Shown: in pieces, positions 1-9,039 of the stretch
How positions within the stretch are numbered: position 1 is the first letter of the stretch
Layout: each line of letters begins with the position of its first letter
NCBI RefSeq assembly: GCF_900683735.1
Contig: NZ_LR215979.1
Coordinates: forward strand, 930,001 to 994,000
Reading direction: 5' to 3'
Length of the DNA stretch: 64,000 nt
Origin: Fusobacterium ulcerans ATCC 49185
GTDB lineage: Bacteria > Fusobacteriota > Fusobacteriia > Fusobacteriales > Fusobacteriaceae
The notes under the pieces: generated by a model
What the model saw: only the letters and a program-made list of their open reading frames with translations
The model's database searches: none
Told to the model about the DNA's origin: nothing
Position numbers and translations under genes: made by a program

Positions 1-2
1 AA

Positions 3-437
3 GTTCAGGAAAAATATGATCTTTCAGAAAAGTATTATAAATTATCAGCAGATCAAGGATATCTTGCTTCTCAGGAAAGACTAGGGTATTATTATTATAA
101 GCAAAAGAAAGAGTATAAGGAATCTGAAAAATATTATAAAATGGCAGCAGATCAGGGAAGTAATTATGGTTATTGCGGATTAGGATACTTATACAATACT
201 TTAGATCAGCAGGATTTGGCAGAGAAATATTATCTGATAGCTGCTGATAGAGGAGACCATCTTGCACAAAATAATTTGGCAATAATATATGAGGAGCAGG
301 GAAGATACAGATTGGCATATAAATACTATAAGATGTCAGAAAAACAAGGATATACTTTTGCCAAAGATAATTTAAAAGTATTTAAGAAGAAATTATTGAA
401 CCTCAGCTGGAAAGAGAGAATTCTATTCTATAAATAA
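3..437 (+). CDS. Sel1/TPR-repeat protein, 3' part only
   Basis: The reading frame is open from the left edge of the window to the stop at 435-437, so this is the C-terminal 144 residues of a longer protein. It consists of helical repeats with a recurring core of the type A-E-K-Y-Y-x-x-A-A-D-x-G (for example KYYKMAADQG and KYYLIAADRG), spaced roughly 36 residues apart. That pattern is typical of Sel1-like solenoid repeats, which form protein-binding surfaces. The ATG at 141 lies inside a repeat and is not the true start. The last repeat is followed by a short basic tail. Partners and location cannot be told because the N-terminus is missing. A hairpin terminator follows 11 bases after the stop. 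Confidence 0.85.
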   Translation, partial: VQEKYDLSEKYYKLSADQGYLASQERLGYYYYKQKKEYKESEKYYKMAADQGSNYGYCGLGYLYNTLDQQDLAEKYYLIAADRGDHLAQNNLAIIYEEQGRYRLAYKYYKMSEKQGYTFAKDNLKVFKKKLLNLSWKERILFYK

Positions 438-447
438 TTTGAAAGAA

Positions 448-494
448 AACTACATTCAGAATCTTGGATAGATAAGATGAAGGTGTAGTTTTTT
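448..494 (+). terminator. Rho-independent terminator of the Sel1 gene
   Basis: AACTACA at 448-454 pairs with TGTAGTT at 484-490. An inner ATCTT/AAGAT stem (461-465 with 474-478) extends it, and a run of T follows directly. Confidence 0.8.
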
Positions 495-527
495 ATTAAA
501 CTAATAAAATATAAAGGCTAAATTTTA

Positions 528-627
528 TAAAAAACTTATTCTGTAGAAAGAGATTAGTACAACCAATCTAGAAAGAATGAAGCTAAAGGAGAATGGATAG
601 TTGGAGTAGTATTGGGGTATAATTCTA
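528..627 (+). pseudogene. Decayed 3' end of an autotransporter beta-barrel gene
   Basis: About 95 bases align without a gap to the last coding bases of the autotransporter gene that ends at 32649. In the best frame the remnant reads V-E-R-D, a stop, then residues ending K-G-E-W-I-V-G-V-V-L-G-Y, against V-E-R-D...K-G-E-W-I-V-G-T-G-L-G-Y-R-F in the intact gene. The in-frame stop and lost terminal R-F show it no longer encodes a working barrel. No matching upstream part is visible between the Sel1 terminator and this point, so only the last ~30 codons survive. It is probably the scar of a deletion or recombination between autotransporter genes. Confidence 0.7.
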
Positions 628-645
628 GTTCTATAAATATCAACC

Positions 646-745
646 TTGTATTTTTGATAAATTAGTATATAATCAAATTAATAATTACACTTAAAAGATA
701 AAATACTAAAGAGAGCTATCTGCCATAATCAGATAGTTCTTTTTT
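646..745 (+). ncRNA. Candidate small RNA cassette, copy 1 (promoter, ~65-nt transcript, terminator)
   Basis: A promoter-like pair TTGTAT (646-651) and TATAAT (668-673), 16 bases apart, is followed within about 70 bases by a hairpin. The arms AGCTATCTG and CAGATAGTT surround a CCATAAT loop, and a T run ends near 745. The transcript would start near 680 and be about 65 nt. A second copy lies at 7858-7957 with the -10 box, leader and hairpin conserved and one compensatory base-pair change at the stem top. No convincing ORF is inside. It could instead act as a leader/attenuator for the autotransporter gene 150 bases downstream. Confidence 0.5.
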
Positions 746-897
746 GTTTAATATTGATGAAGGGATAAATATTGTAAAATATTAGATTAGGATATAGATT
801 TTATTAAATAAAGATATTCCATTTTCAAAATTAATGTATTATACTATATTTATAAAAAAACAAGGAATATAGAATAAAATAATCTGGGGGAGTTAAT

Positions 898-3800
898 ATG
901 TCTGGGAAAGATTTTAAATACATGAAGAGAATATTCAAAGGAAAAATAAAAATGACATTGAGAACAATAGTGATGTTTCTAGTAACAGGAACAATATCTT
1001 TGTCAATGACAGAAGAAGAGATAAAAAAGAAAGCAGAGGAATTTAGAACAGAAGAATATTACTATATGGGCTGGGGAGAAGGAAATAATCCATTAGACAC
1101 AATAAATGCAGCAGAAGCATATGCACAGGGATATACAGGAAAAGGAGTTACATTGGGAATAGTAGATGATTATGTAAATTTATCCCATAGTGAATTTTTA
1201 AATAAGGATAATTCATATGTAATAGGAAAAATACCAGAAGATATGGATTGGTCGAAAAATGATCATGGAACTCATGTAGCAGGAATAATGTCAGCCTCAA
1301 AAGATGGAAAGGGAATGCATGGAGCAGCTTTTAACAGTAATCTTGTATCTGGTCTTTTTTCTACTAGTGAAGGTCTAGTAAAAGCATATAGTTATTTTAA
1401 TATAAGAGAAGATATAAAGATAATAAATAATAGTTGGGCAGATTTTATATATATTGATGAAATTCATAATACAGATGGAGAAAACTACAAAGGCAGAGAT
1501 GGATTTTTAAAAATAATGCAAGAATATGAAGACATTTCAAATAATATGGAAGTATTGAAAAGCAGTATGAAATCATATAATAAGCTATTGATTTTTGGAA
1601 ATGCAAACTCTGGGCATATAACACCATCTCTATACCCTTTATTATCATACCTAGATAAAGATGTAAAAAATAATATAATAGGAGTAACAGCATTAAATAC
1701 ATATGATGAAAGAGGTGATTCAAGACTTCTAGCAGTATTTTCAGATTTAAATAAATATAATGAAGAAAACAGTATATCAGCACCAGGAACAGTGATAAAT
1801 TCCGCATATGCAGACAATATGGGGGAATATATTGAGTATGATGGAACTTCTATGGCAACTCCAATAGTGACAGGAGTAGGTGGATTAGTGCAGGAAGCCT
1901 TTCCATATATGTCAGGAAAACAGATAGGAGATGTACTGTTATCAACAGCAGAGAAAATTATTGATAAAACTCAGGGAATTACAGCAACAATACAGGAAGA
2001 CGAAGATAAAAAACCCGTTTTAAATATGATATATTTTGGAGATAAATCAAATTCTAAAGAAGAATTAAAAAAAGATATAGATAAATATTATAAAGAAAAT
2101 GAAAAATTTTTAAAAATTTATTTAAGTAATGTTTTTGAAGGTAGAGAAGATTTTATTGATTACTTTATTAATTATTCTGGAATTTCTATTTATGAAAATG
2201 TACCATATGAAATAGTATATGGACAGGGAGTATTAGATGCAGGAAAGGCAGTAAAGGGATTAGGAACACTTAATGCCAGAAGATTGGAAAAAGAAGATAT
2301 AAGTTCATCAAATAATAGAGTGAATAAATATTTAAGTGAAAATGAGCAGGCACTCTACACAATAAATACAATGGGCTTTGATTCAACATGGAGTAATGAT
2401 ATATCTGAAACAAAAGCTGGGTATATGACAGCAGAAGGAAATTTAGAGGGAGTAACTAATATAAATAAATTCACTAGTGAAGAAAAAGAAAAGTTAAACG
2501 GATATATAAATAAAAATACAAGTTTAACAGATGAGGAAAAAGAATACTTTGATAAAATGTTTAAGTTTTATCTTTCTAATGAATATAGATATGACAGTGA
2601 GAGTGGAGAAATAGTAACATCTACTGATAATGATATTCTCTTATCAAATGGAAAAGAATATATAGATGAATATAATAAAAGAGTAGAAGAAAGTGGATTG
2701 GCAGGACTTTCAGTTGGGTTATTGAAAGAAGGAGCAGGAACACTTTCTCTTACAGGGAATAATACTTACAAAGGAGCAAGCATAGCAGGAGGAGGAACTC
2801 TACAGATAGACGGTTCAGTAGCTGGTGATGCTTACAGTCTTAATGATGAAATGGGCACTGGAATTATTGCAGGAAAAGGAATAATTAATGGAGATTTATA
2901 CAACTATGGAAAAGTACAGGCTGGAAGCTGGGGAAGTACAGATATTCTTACAATAAAAGGAGAATTTAATTCAACAGGAAGTATAGTAGTAAATGTAGAT
3001 GGAACGAAAAATAGTACTCTTTCAGTAGAAAGTATAGAAAATATAGTAGGAACAATAATAGAAATAAATGGAACAGCTATACCAGAATATGTGTATAGTG
3101 GTTTTCTAGTGTCTGAAAAGGGTAATGCAGATGTAGAAAATCTTACAGGAAAATTATCTCTCTTCTTAGGGTACGATGTAGAAAAATCTATGATTAGAGC
3201 TGCAGCTGGAAGCTATAATTTAGCAGTAAATAAAACTGCTGGTTTAAATTCATTATCAGGAATGAACAGCAGTGAAAAAACTTCATCAGAAGCTTTGGAA
3301 GTTATGTATACAGCGCTTTCAGGAAGAAATGAGCAGAGAGAACTTGATATCCTATACAACCTAAAAGATGAAGGAACAGCTTTAAAAGCTTTTCAGGAAA
3401 TATATGGAGGACTGCAGGGAGATATGATACATAATCTTCCTTTGAATACAAGGATAAACAGTTCAATATATTCAAGATTATCAGATAGTGATATGGTGTT
3501 GGACAGAGCAGAAAATTCAATAGTATCACTGGACAAAAATATGTGGGTAAAGGTATTGAATGGTTGGAAAGATATAGACAGGAGCAGAGGAATGAGTTCT
3601 GTAGATATAGATATGAAAGGATTTATACTGGGAAATGATTTTCAGCTTAACAGTAATAACAAAGCAGGATATTATCTAGCTTATGGAGAGAATGATATTA
3701 AAACTGGAAATGATAAAGGTGAGATAAAGGACTTTAGAACAGGACTATATGGAAACTATGAAAAGAATAAACTTAGTCTAAACAGCTATATAGGACTGGG

Positions 3801-4329
3801 TCTGCAAAGAAATGAAAGCGAGAGAAATTTAACTGTATTAGACAGGAAAGCAAAAGGGAAATATGACAGCTGGACATTGGAAGCAGGGGCAAAAGTAAAT
3901 TATGAAATGACAAAATCAATATATCCATATGGAGAGATAAATATCATAAGATATGAAAATGAAAATTTTACAGAAAAAGGAGCAGGGATATATTCTCAAA
4001 GATTTGAAAAATCTAAAAATATTTATACAACAGCAGGATTAGGAATAGAAGGAGTAAAGAACTATAAATCAGGAAGAGGAATAATAGCTTTGGGATATGA
4101 AAGGATACTTACAGGAAATGATGGAGATATGAAAGTATCATTTACAGGAAATAAAAATAATAAATTTAAAGTAAGAGGACACGAGGAAGATAGAGATTAT
4201 CTTGTAATGAAGGTAAAAGGAGAAAAACTCTTCACAAATGGAGTAAGCATATATGGAGAACTGGAAGGAAGAGTATCAGAGAATACCAAGGATATCAGAA
4301 CAAGCTTGGGAGCAGGGTATAGATTTTAG
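898..4329 (+). CDS. Subtilisin-type serine protease autotransporter, copy 1 (fusolisin-like)
   Basis: 1143 residues. A long basic signal region (about residues 1-37) leads into a peptidase S8 domain. The catalytic triad is visible as Asp90 (G-I-V-D), His123 (N-D-H-G-T-H-V-A-G) and Ser318 (G-T-S-M-A-T-P). A helical linker and a beta-helix stalk with the autotransporter-typical G-A-G-T-L-S-L-T-G-N-N-T-Y motif follow. From about residue 880 there is an outer-membrane barrel ending G-A-G-Y-R-F. It should be exported by Sec, threaded through its own barrel and act at the cell surface. A good ribosome site (GGGGG) precedes the ATG. The gene is followed 34 bases later by a close paralogue, probably cotranscribed. 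The two share a nearly identical central third, which suggests recent gene conversion. Confidence 0.93.
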   Translation: MSGKDFKYMKRIFKGKIKMTLRTIVMFLVTGTISLSMTEEEIKKKAEEFRTEEYYYMGWGEGNNPLDTINAAEAYAQGYTGKGVTLGIVDDYVNLSHSEFLNKDNSYVIGKIPEDMDWSKNDHGTHVAGIMSASKDGKGMHGAAFNSNLVSGLFSTSEGLVKAYSYFNIREDIKIINNSWADFIYIDEIHNTDGENYKGRDGFLKIMQEYEDISNNMEVLKSSMKSYNKLLIFGNANSGHITPSLYPLLSYLDKDVKNNIIGVTALNTYDERGDSRLLAVFSDLNKYNEENSISAPGTVINSAYADNMGEYIEYDGTSMATPIVTGVGGLVQEAFPYMSGKQIGDVLLSTAEKIIDKTQGITATIQEDEDKKPVLNMIYFGDKSNSKEELKKDIDKYYKENEKFLKIYLSNVFEGREDFIDYFINYSGISIYENVPYEIVYGQGVLDAGKAVKGLGTLNARRLEKEDISSSNNRVNKYLSENEQALYTINTMGFDSTWSNDISETKAGYMTAEGNLEGVTNINKFTSEEKEKLNGYINKNTSLTDEEKEYFDKMFKFYLSNEYRYDSESGEIVTSTDNDILLSNGKEYIDEYNKRVEESGLAGLSVGLLKEGAGTLSLTGNNTYKGASIAGGGTLQIDGSVAGDAYSLNDEMGTGIIAGKGIINGDLYNYGKVQAGSWGSTDILTIKGEFNSTGSIVVNVDGTKNSTLSVESIENIVGTIIEINGTAIPEYVYSGFLVSEKGNADVENLTGKLSLFLGYDVEKSMIRAAAGSYNLAVNKTAGLNSLSGMNSSEKTSSEALEVMYTALSGRNEQRELDILYNLKDEGTALKAFQEIYGGLQGDMIHNLPLNTRINSSIYSRLSDSDMVLDRAENSIVSLDKNMWVKVLNGWKDIDRSRGMSSVDIDMKGFILGNDFQLNSNNKAGYYLAYGENDIKTGNDKGEIKDFRTGLYGNYEKNKLSLNSYIGLGLQRNESERNLTVLDRKAKGKYDSWTLEAGAKVNYEMTKSIYPYGEINIIRYENENFTEKGAGIYSQRFEKSKNIYTTAGLGIEGVKNYKSGRGIIALGYERILTGNDGDMKVSFTGNKNNKFKVRGHEEDRDYLVMKVKGEKLFTNGVSIYGELEGRVSENTKDIRTSLGAGYRF

Positions 4330-4363
4330 GTGAGGAAACATAAAAGAATCTGGAGGAATTAAG

Positions 4364-7300
4364 ATGTCTAGGAAAGATTTTAAATACATGAAGAGAATAT
4401 TCAAAAGAAAAATAAAAATGACATTGAGAACAATGGTAGTATTTCTAATAGCTGGAACATTGTCTATGTCAATGACAGAAGAAGAGATAAAAAAGAAAGC
4501 AGAGGAATTTAGAACAGAAGAATATTACTATATGGGCTGGGGAGAAGGAAATAATCCATTAGACACAATAAATGCAGCAGAGGCATATGCACAGGGATAT
4601 ACAGGAAAAGGAGTTACATTAGGAATAGTAGATACTTATGTAAATTTATCCCATAGTGAATTTAGAAGGAAAGATAATTCATATGTAATAGGAGAGATAC
4701 CTAAAGATATAGATTGGTTGAAAAATGATCATGGAACTCATGTAGCAGGAATAATGTCAGCCTCAAAAGATGGAAAGGGAATGCATGGAGCAGCTTTTAA
4801 CAGTAATCTTGCATCTGGTCTTTTTTCTACTAGTGAAGGTCTGATAAAAGCATATGATTATTTTAATACAAGAGAAGATATAAAAATAATTAATAATAGC
4901 TGGGGATATAATGTGTATATTGATGAAATTCATAATACAGATGAAGGAAAGCATAAAGGCAGAGATGGATTTTTAAAAATAATAGAAGAAGATAAAAATG
5001 CTTCAGATAATATTGAAATATTAAAAAATAGCATGAAAAAACACAATAAACTTTTAATTTTTAGTAATTCAAATTTTGGACATATAACTCCTTCATTAAT
5101 TCCATTATTATCATATTTAGATAAAGATATAAAAAACAATATAATAGGAGTAACAGCATTAGACACATTTTCAGGAAAAGATAATCTGGGATTTCTAGCA
5201 GTATTTTCAGAGTTAAATAAATATAATGAAGAAAACAGTATATCAGCACCAGGAGTAATGATAAATTCAGCAAATGCTGCTAATTCTCAAGAATATATTC
5301 CAATGGCTGGAACTTCTCAAGCAGCTCCAATGGTAACAGGGGTAGGTGGATTGGTACAGGAAGCATTTCCATATATGACAGGAAAGCAGATAGGAGATGT
5401 ATTGCTGTCTACAACAAACAAAGTTATTGATGAATCTCAAAAATTTGTAGGAACAATACAGGAAGATGTAAATAACCCCCCTATTTTAAATATGATATAT
5501 TTTACTGGGAAATCAGATTCTAAGAATAAATTAAAAGAAGATATAGAAAAATATTATGATGCAAATGAAGTGATGTTGCGAATGTATTATTTAGGGTTTG
5601 GGGAAGAGGGAAATAAAGAAAATTTTGTAGAAACTTATATGGAAGGAAATTTAACTCATATCTACGAAAATGTACCATATGAAATAGTCTATGGACAGGG
5701 AGTATTAGATGCAGGAAAGGCAGTAAAGGGATTAGGAACACTTAATGCCAGAAGATTGGAAAAAGAAGATATAAGTTCATCAAATAATAGAGTGAATAAA
5801 TATTTAAGTGAAAATGAGCAGGCACTCTACACAATAAATACAATGGGCTTTGATTCAACATGGAGTAATGATATATCTGAAACAAAAGCTGGGTATATGA
5901 CAGCAGAAGGAAATTTAGAGGGAGTAACTAATATAAATAAATTCACTAGTGAAGAAAAAGAAAAGTTAAACGGATATATAAATAAAAATACAAGTTTAAC
6001 AGATGAGGAAAAAGAATACTTTGGTAAAATGTTTAAGTTTTATCTTTCTAATGAATATAGATATGACAGTGAGAGTGGAGAAATAGTAACATCTACTGAT
6101 AATGATATTCTTTTGTCAAATGGAAAAGAATATATAGATGAATATAATAAAAGAGTAGAAGAAAGTGGATTGGCAGGACTTTCAGTTGGGTTATTGAAAG
6201 AAGGAGCAGGAACACTTTCTCTTACAGGGAATAATACTTACAAAGGAGCAAGCATAGCAGGAGGAGGAACTCTGCAGATAGACGGTTCAGTAGCTGGTGA
6301 TGCTTACAGTCTTAATGACGAAATGGGGATTGGAATTATTGCAGGAAAAGGAATAATTAATGGAGATTTATACAACTATGGAAAAGTACAGGCTGGAAGC
6401 TGGGGAAGTACAGATATTCTTACAATAAAAGGAGAATTTAATTCAACAGGAAGTATAGTAGTAAATGTAGATGGAATGAAAAATAGTACTCTTTCAGTAG
6501 AAAGTATAGAAAATATAGCAGGAACAATAATAGAAATAAATGGAATAGCTATACCAGAATATGTGTATAGTGGTTTTCTAGTGTCTGAAAAGGGTAATGC
6601 AGATGTAGAAAATCTTACAGGAAAATTATCCCTCTTCTTAGGGTATGATGTAGAGCAAGCGAATTTTTTAACTAGAGATACATCTGCAAGCTATAATTTA
6701 GCAGTAAATAAAACAGCTGGCTTAAATTCATTATCAGGAATGAACAGCAGTAAAAAAACTTCATCAGAAGCTTTAGAAGTTATGTATACAGCGCTTTCTG
6801 GAAGAAATGAGCAGAGAGAACTTGATGTTCTATACAACCTAAAAGATGAAGGAACAGCTTTAAAAGCTTTTCAGGAAACATATGGAGGACTGCAATCAGA
6901 TATGGTGCATAATCTTCCTTTGAATACAAGGATAAACAGTTCAATATATTCAAGATTATCAGATAGTGATATGGTGTTGAACAGAGCAGAAAATTCAATA
7001 GTATCACTGGATAAAAATATGTGGGTAAAGGTATTGAATGGCTGGAAAGATATAGACAGGAGCAGAGGAATGAGTTCTGTAGATATAGATATGAAGGGAT
7101 TCATATTAGGAAATGATTTTCAATTTAACAGTAATTACAAAGGTGGATATTATTTAGCTTATGGAGAGAATGATATCAAGTCAGGAAATGATAAAGGAGA
7201 GATAAAAGACTTTAGAACAGGACTATATGGAAATTATGAAAAGAATAAACTTAGTCTAAACAGTTATCTAGGTCTAGGATTCCAAAGAAATGAAAGCGAG

Positions 7301-7807
7301 AGAAATTTAACTGTATTAGACAGAAAAGCAAAAGGGAAATATGACAGCTGGACACTGGAAGCAGGGGCAAAAGTAAATTATGAGATGACAAAATCTATTT
7401 ATTCATATGGAGAGGTAAATATTATCAGATATGAAAATGAAGACTTTAAAGAAAAGGGAGCAGGAATATATTCTCAAAGATTTGAAAAATCTAAAAATAT
7501 TTATACAACAGCAGGATTAGGAATAGAAGGAATAAAAAATTTCAAAACAGGAAGAGGAACAATGGCGTTGGGATATGAAAGGGTGCTTACAGGAAATGAT
7601 CCAGATATGAGAGTATCCTTTTCAGGAAATGAAAATAATAAATTTAAAGTAAGAGGACATGAAGAAGATAGAGATTATTTTGTAATGAAAGTAAAAGGAG
7701 AAAAACTTTTTGAAAATGGAATAAGTATCTATGGAGAAGTAGAAGGAAGAGTATCAGAAAAAACTAAAGATATCAGAACAAGTCTAGGAGCAGGGTATAG
7801 ATTTTAA
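4364..7807 (+). CDS. Subtilisin-type serine protease autotransporter, copy 2
   Basis: 1147 residues, colinear with the preceding gene. The triad is intact: Asp90, His123 and Ser318 (here G-T-S-Q-A-A-P). The ends of the protein and the central ~330 residues are almost the same as copy 1. The region between the His and Ser motifs and the segment after the Ser (about residues 375-430) have diverged, so substrate preference may differ. The stalk-barrel junction carries a small insertion and substitution relative to copy 1 (near 6655-6690). Its own GGAGG site sits before the ATG. The barrel occupies the last ~265 residues and ends G-Y-R-F. The second small-RNA-like cassette lies after the stop and may terminate both genes. 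Confidence 0.93.
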   Translation: MSRKDFKYMKRIFKRKIKMTLRTMVVFLIAGTLSMSMTEEEIKKKAEEFRTEEYYYMGWGEGNNPLDTINAAEAYAQGYTGKGVTLGIVDTYVNLSHSEFRRKDNSYVIGEIPKDIDWLKNDHGTHVAGIMSASKDGKGMHGAAFNSNLASGLFSTSEGLIKAYDYFNTREDIKIINNSWGYNVYIDEIHNTDEGKHKGRDGFLKIIEEDKNASDNIEILKNSMKKHNKLLIFSNSNFGHITPSLIPLLSYLDKDIKNNIIGVTALDTFSGKDNLGFLAVFSELNKYNEENSISAPGVMINSANAANSQEYIPMAGTSQAAPMVTGVGGLVQEAFPYMTGKQIGDVLLSTTNKVIDESQKFVGTIQEDVNNPPILNMIYFTGKSDSKNKLKEDIEKYYDANEVMLRMYYLGFGEEGNKENFVETYMEGNLTHIYENVPYEIVYGQGVLDAGKAVKGLGTLNARRLEKEDISSSNNRVNKYLSENEQALYTINTMGFDSTWSNDISETKAGYMTAEGNLEGVTNINKFTSEEKEKLNGYINKNTSLTDEEKEYFGKMFKFYLSNEYRYDSESGEIVTSTDNDILLSNGKEYIDEYNKRVEESGLAGLSVGLLKEGAGTLSLTGNNTYKGASIAGGGTLQIDGSVAGDAYSLNDEMGIGIIAGKGIINGDLYNYGKVQAGSWGSTDILTIKGEFNSTGSIVVNVDGMKNSTLSVESIENIAGTIIEINGIAIPEYVYSGFLVSEKGNADVENLTGKLSLFLGYDVEQANFLTRDTSASYNLAVNKTAGLNSLSGMNSSKKTSSEALEVMYTALSGRNEQRELDVLYNLKDEGTALKAFQETYGGLQSDMVHNLPLNTRINSSIYSRLSDSDMVLNRAENSIVSLDKNMWVKVLNGWKDIDRSRGMSSVDIDMKGFILGNDFQFNSNYKGGYYLAYGENDIKSGNDKGEIKDFRTGLYGNYEKNKLSLNSYLGLGFQRNESERNLTVLDRKAKGKYDSWTLEAGAKVNYEMTKSIYSYGEVNIIRYENEDFKEKGAGIYSQRFEKSKNIYTTAGLGIEGIKNFKTGRGTMALGYERVLTGNDPDMRVSFSGNENNKFKVRGHEEDRDYFVMKVKGEKLFENGISIYGEVEGRVSEKTKDIRTSLGAGYRF

Positions 7808-7857
7808 TGAGTATGGAAAAAATATATAGTAGATTTCTAGTATTTTGAACTAAAAAC

Positions 7858-7957
7858 TTGCTGCTTTTTCTTTTAGTATATAATTAAATTAACAATTACA
7901 ATTAAAAGATAAAATATCAGAGAGAGCTATCTACTGCAGCTAGATAGTTCTTTTTTA
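7858..7957 (+). ncRNA. Candidate small RNA cassette, copy 2
   Basis: Same architecture as the copy at 646-745. TTGCTG (7858-7863) and TATAAT (7879-7884) lie 15 bases apart. A leader very similar to copy 1 (shared words TTAAAAGATAAAATA and GAGAGCTATCT) is followed by a hairpin AGCTATCTA / TAGATAGTT with a CTGCAGC loop and a T run. Relative to copy 1 the closing G-C pair has become A-T on both arms while the loop is replaced, so pairing is kept. It may also serve simply as the terminator of the tandem protease genes. Confidence 0.5.
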
Positions 7958-8105
7958 TATTATTTATTAGTTCTTTAGAGGAGAATGAAATTAGTTTTCT
8001 TTCAAAGAGGACAATGGCATTTTTTTCACTTTATATTTACATAAAGTTGAGCATATGATAAAATGTATTATATTATTATTTTGAAAAATATAGGAGTGTA
8101 AATTT

Positions 8106-8825
8106 ATGAAAAAGATGAAAAGTTTTCTGGGATTGCTGCTGCTTGTTTTCCTTTTTATATCATGTGAAAATGGAAAAACTGCAGTTAAAGATAATTCTAA
8201 TGTAGAAAAACTTGAGTATAAAGAGAACAAAGAGAAATATACTTATGATATAGTGATACCTCAGATAAAAGGTATAGATAATGAAGATATTTCCTATCTT
8301 AATCTTTCTCTTCAGGAAAGTGCAAGGATAATTATAGAAAATATAGCAGCTTCAGCAGAAACTGCTTCTAGTGAAACTCCAGCAGAAGCTATAATGAGTT
8401 ATGAATTAAAGGAAAATAATTTTAATATACTTTCAATAGTTGTGACTTCCTATATCTATCAAGGGGGAGCACATGGCACTACTACTGTTGAAACATATAA
8501 TATAAATAAAAAAGATTATTCTCTTCTTAATTATGATGTCATATTTGATGAGAATGCAGAAGAATATTTTAATATGAAAATGAATGATATAATAACTAAA
8601 AGCAAGGAAAATAATGGAAGTAGATATGCTTTGAATACTGAGGGAAAAGAGGTATTATTCTTTGAAAATGCAGAGGCAAATGTAAAAAATACAGCTATGT
8701 ATTTTGAAGGAGATAATGTAGTATTTCTTTATCCTCACTATGAAATAGCTCCTTATTCAAGTGGAATGCCTATATTTAAGTTTGATAAGAAAGATATTAA
8801 AAAATATATAAAGATAAAATTCTAA
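8106..8825 (+). CDS. Lipoprotein with DUF4163/DUF3298 (RsiV-like) domain
   Basis: 239 residues. The N-terminus has a basic start, a leucine-rich core and a lipobox ending in Cys20 (F-I-S-C), so it is predicted to be lipid-anchored. The body begins with a Y-x-Y-x-I-x-x-P-Q-I-x-G segment and carries the Y-Q-G-G-A-H-G-T motif, then F-D-E-N-A, and ends with Y-P-H-Y-E-I-A-P-Y. This series is characteristic of the DUF4163-DUF3298 pair, found in the extracellular part of RsiV and in stand-alone lipoproteins. No sigma or anti-sigma gene is next to it, so a signalling role cannot be claimed. A long hairpin terminator follows. Confidence 0.8.
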   Translation: MKKMKSFLGLLLLVFLFISCENGKTAVKDNSNVEKLEYKENKEKYTYDIVIPQIKGIDNEDISYLNLSLQESARIIIENIAASAETASSETPAEAIMSYELKENNFNILSIVVTSYIYQGGAHGTTTVETYNINKKDYSLLNYDVIFDENAEEYFNMKMNDIITKSKENNGSRYALNTEGKEVLFFENAEANVKNTAMYFEGDNVVFLYPHYEIAPYSSGMPIFKFDKKDIKKYIKIKF

Positions 8826-8843
8826 TGATAATAGATTTGAATG

Positions 8844-8926
8844 TGGATAACAAAAAGCTGGATTAAATTTTGGAAATTAGGAAAGTTCTGAAATTATATT
8901 TCTGCTGGAAAGTTATCCATTTTTTT
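8844..8926 (+). terminator. Long-loop hairpin terminator (member of a repeated family)
   Basis: TGGATAAC (8844-8851) pairs with GTTATCCA (8912-8919), followed by seven T. The interior carries the A-rich arm ending AATTTTGGAA and its partner TTCTGAAATT. The whole element is clearly similar to the one at 56250-56334, and its inner stem recurs at 28069-28116. Confidence 0.75.
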
Positions 8927-8936
8927 CTTAAAATGT

Positions 8937-8976
8937 ATAAGGAAATTAAAAGCAGCTCATGGGCTTTTTTCCTTAT
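8937..8976 (+). other. Hairpin upstream of the MprF-like gene
   Basis: ATAAGGAA (8937-8944) pairs with TTCCTTAT (8969-8976), and AAAAGC (8948-8953) pairs with GCTTTT (8963-8968). It lies about 60 bases before the MprF-like start. It may be a second terminator for the lipoprotein gene or a leader structure. Confidence 0.45.
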
Positions 8977-9039
8977 AAAAAGGATAATATAGTTTTTTTC
9001 TAATACTTATAATAGGTATAAAGACTAGGAGGAAAAAAT

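Noticed and set aside
1445-1817. Minus-strand ORFs inside the first protease gene (also 3302-3529, 4763-5741 and 6780-7104 in the two proteases)
   Set aside because: They are antisense shadows of AT-rich coding sequence, have no ribosome sites, low-complexity Leu/Tyr/Ile-rich products, and occur in parallel in both paralogues.
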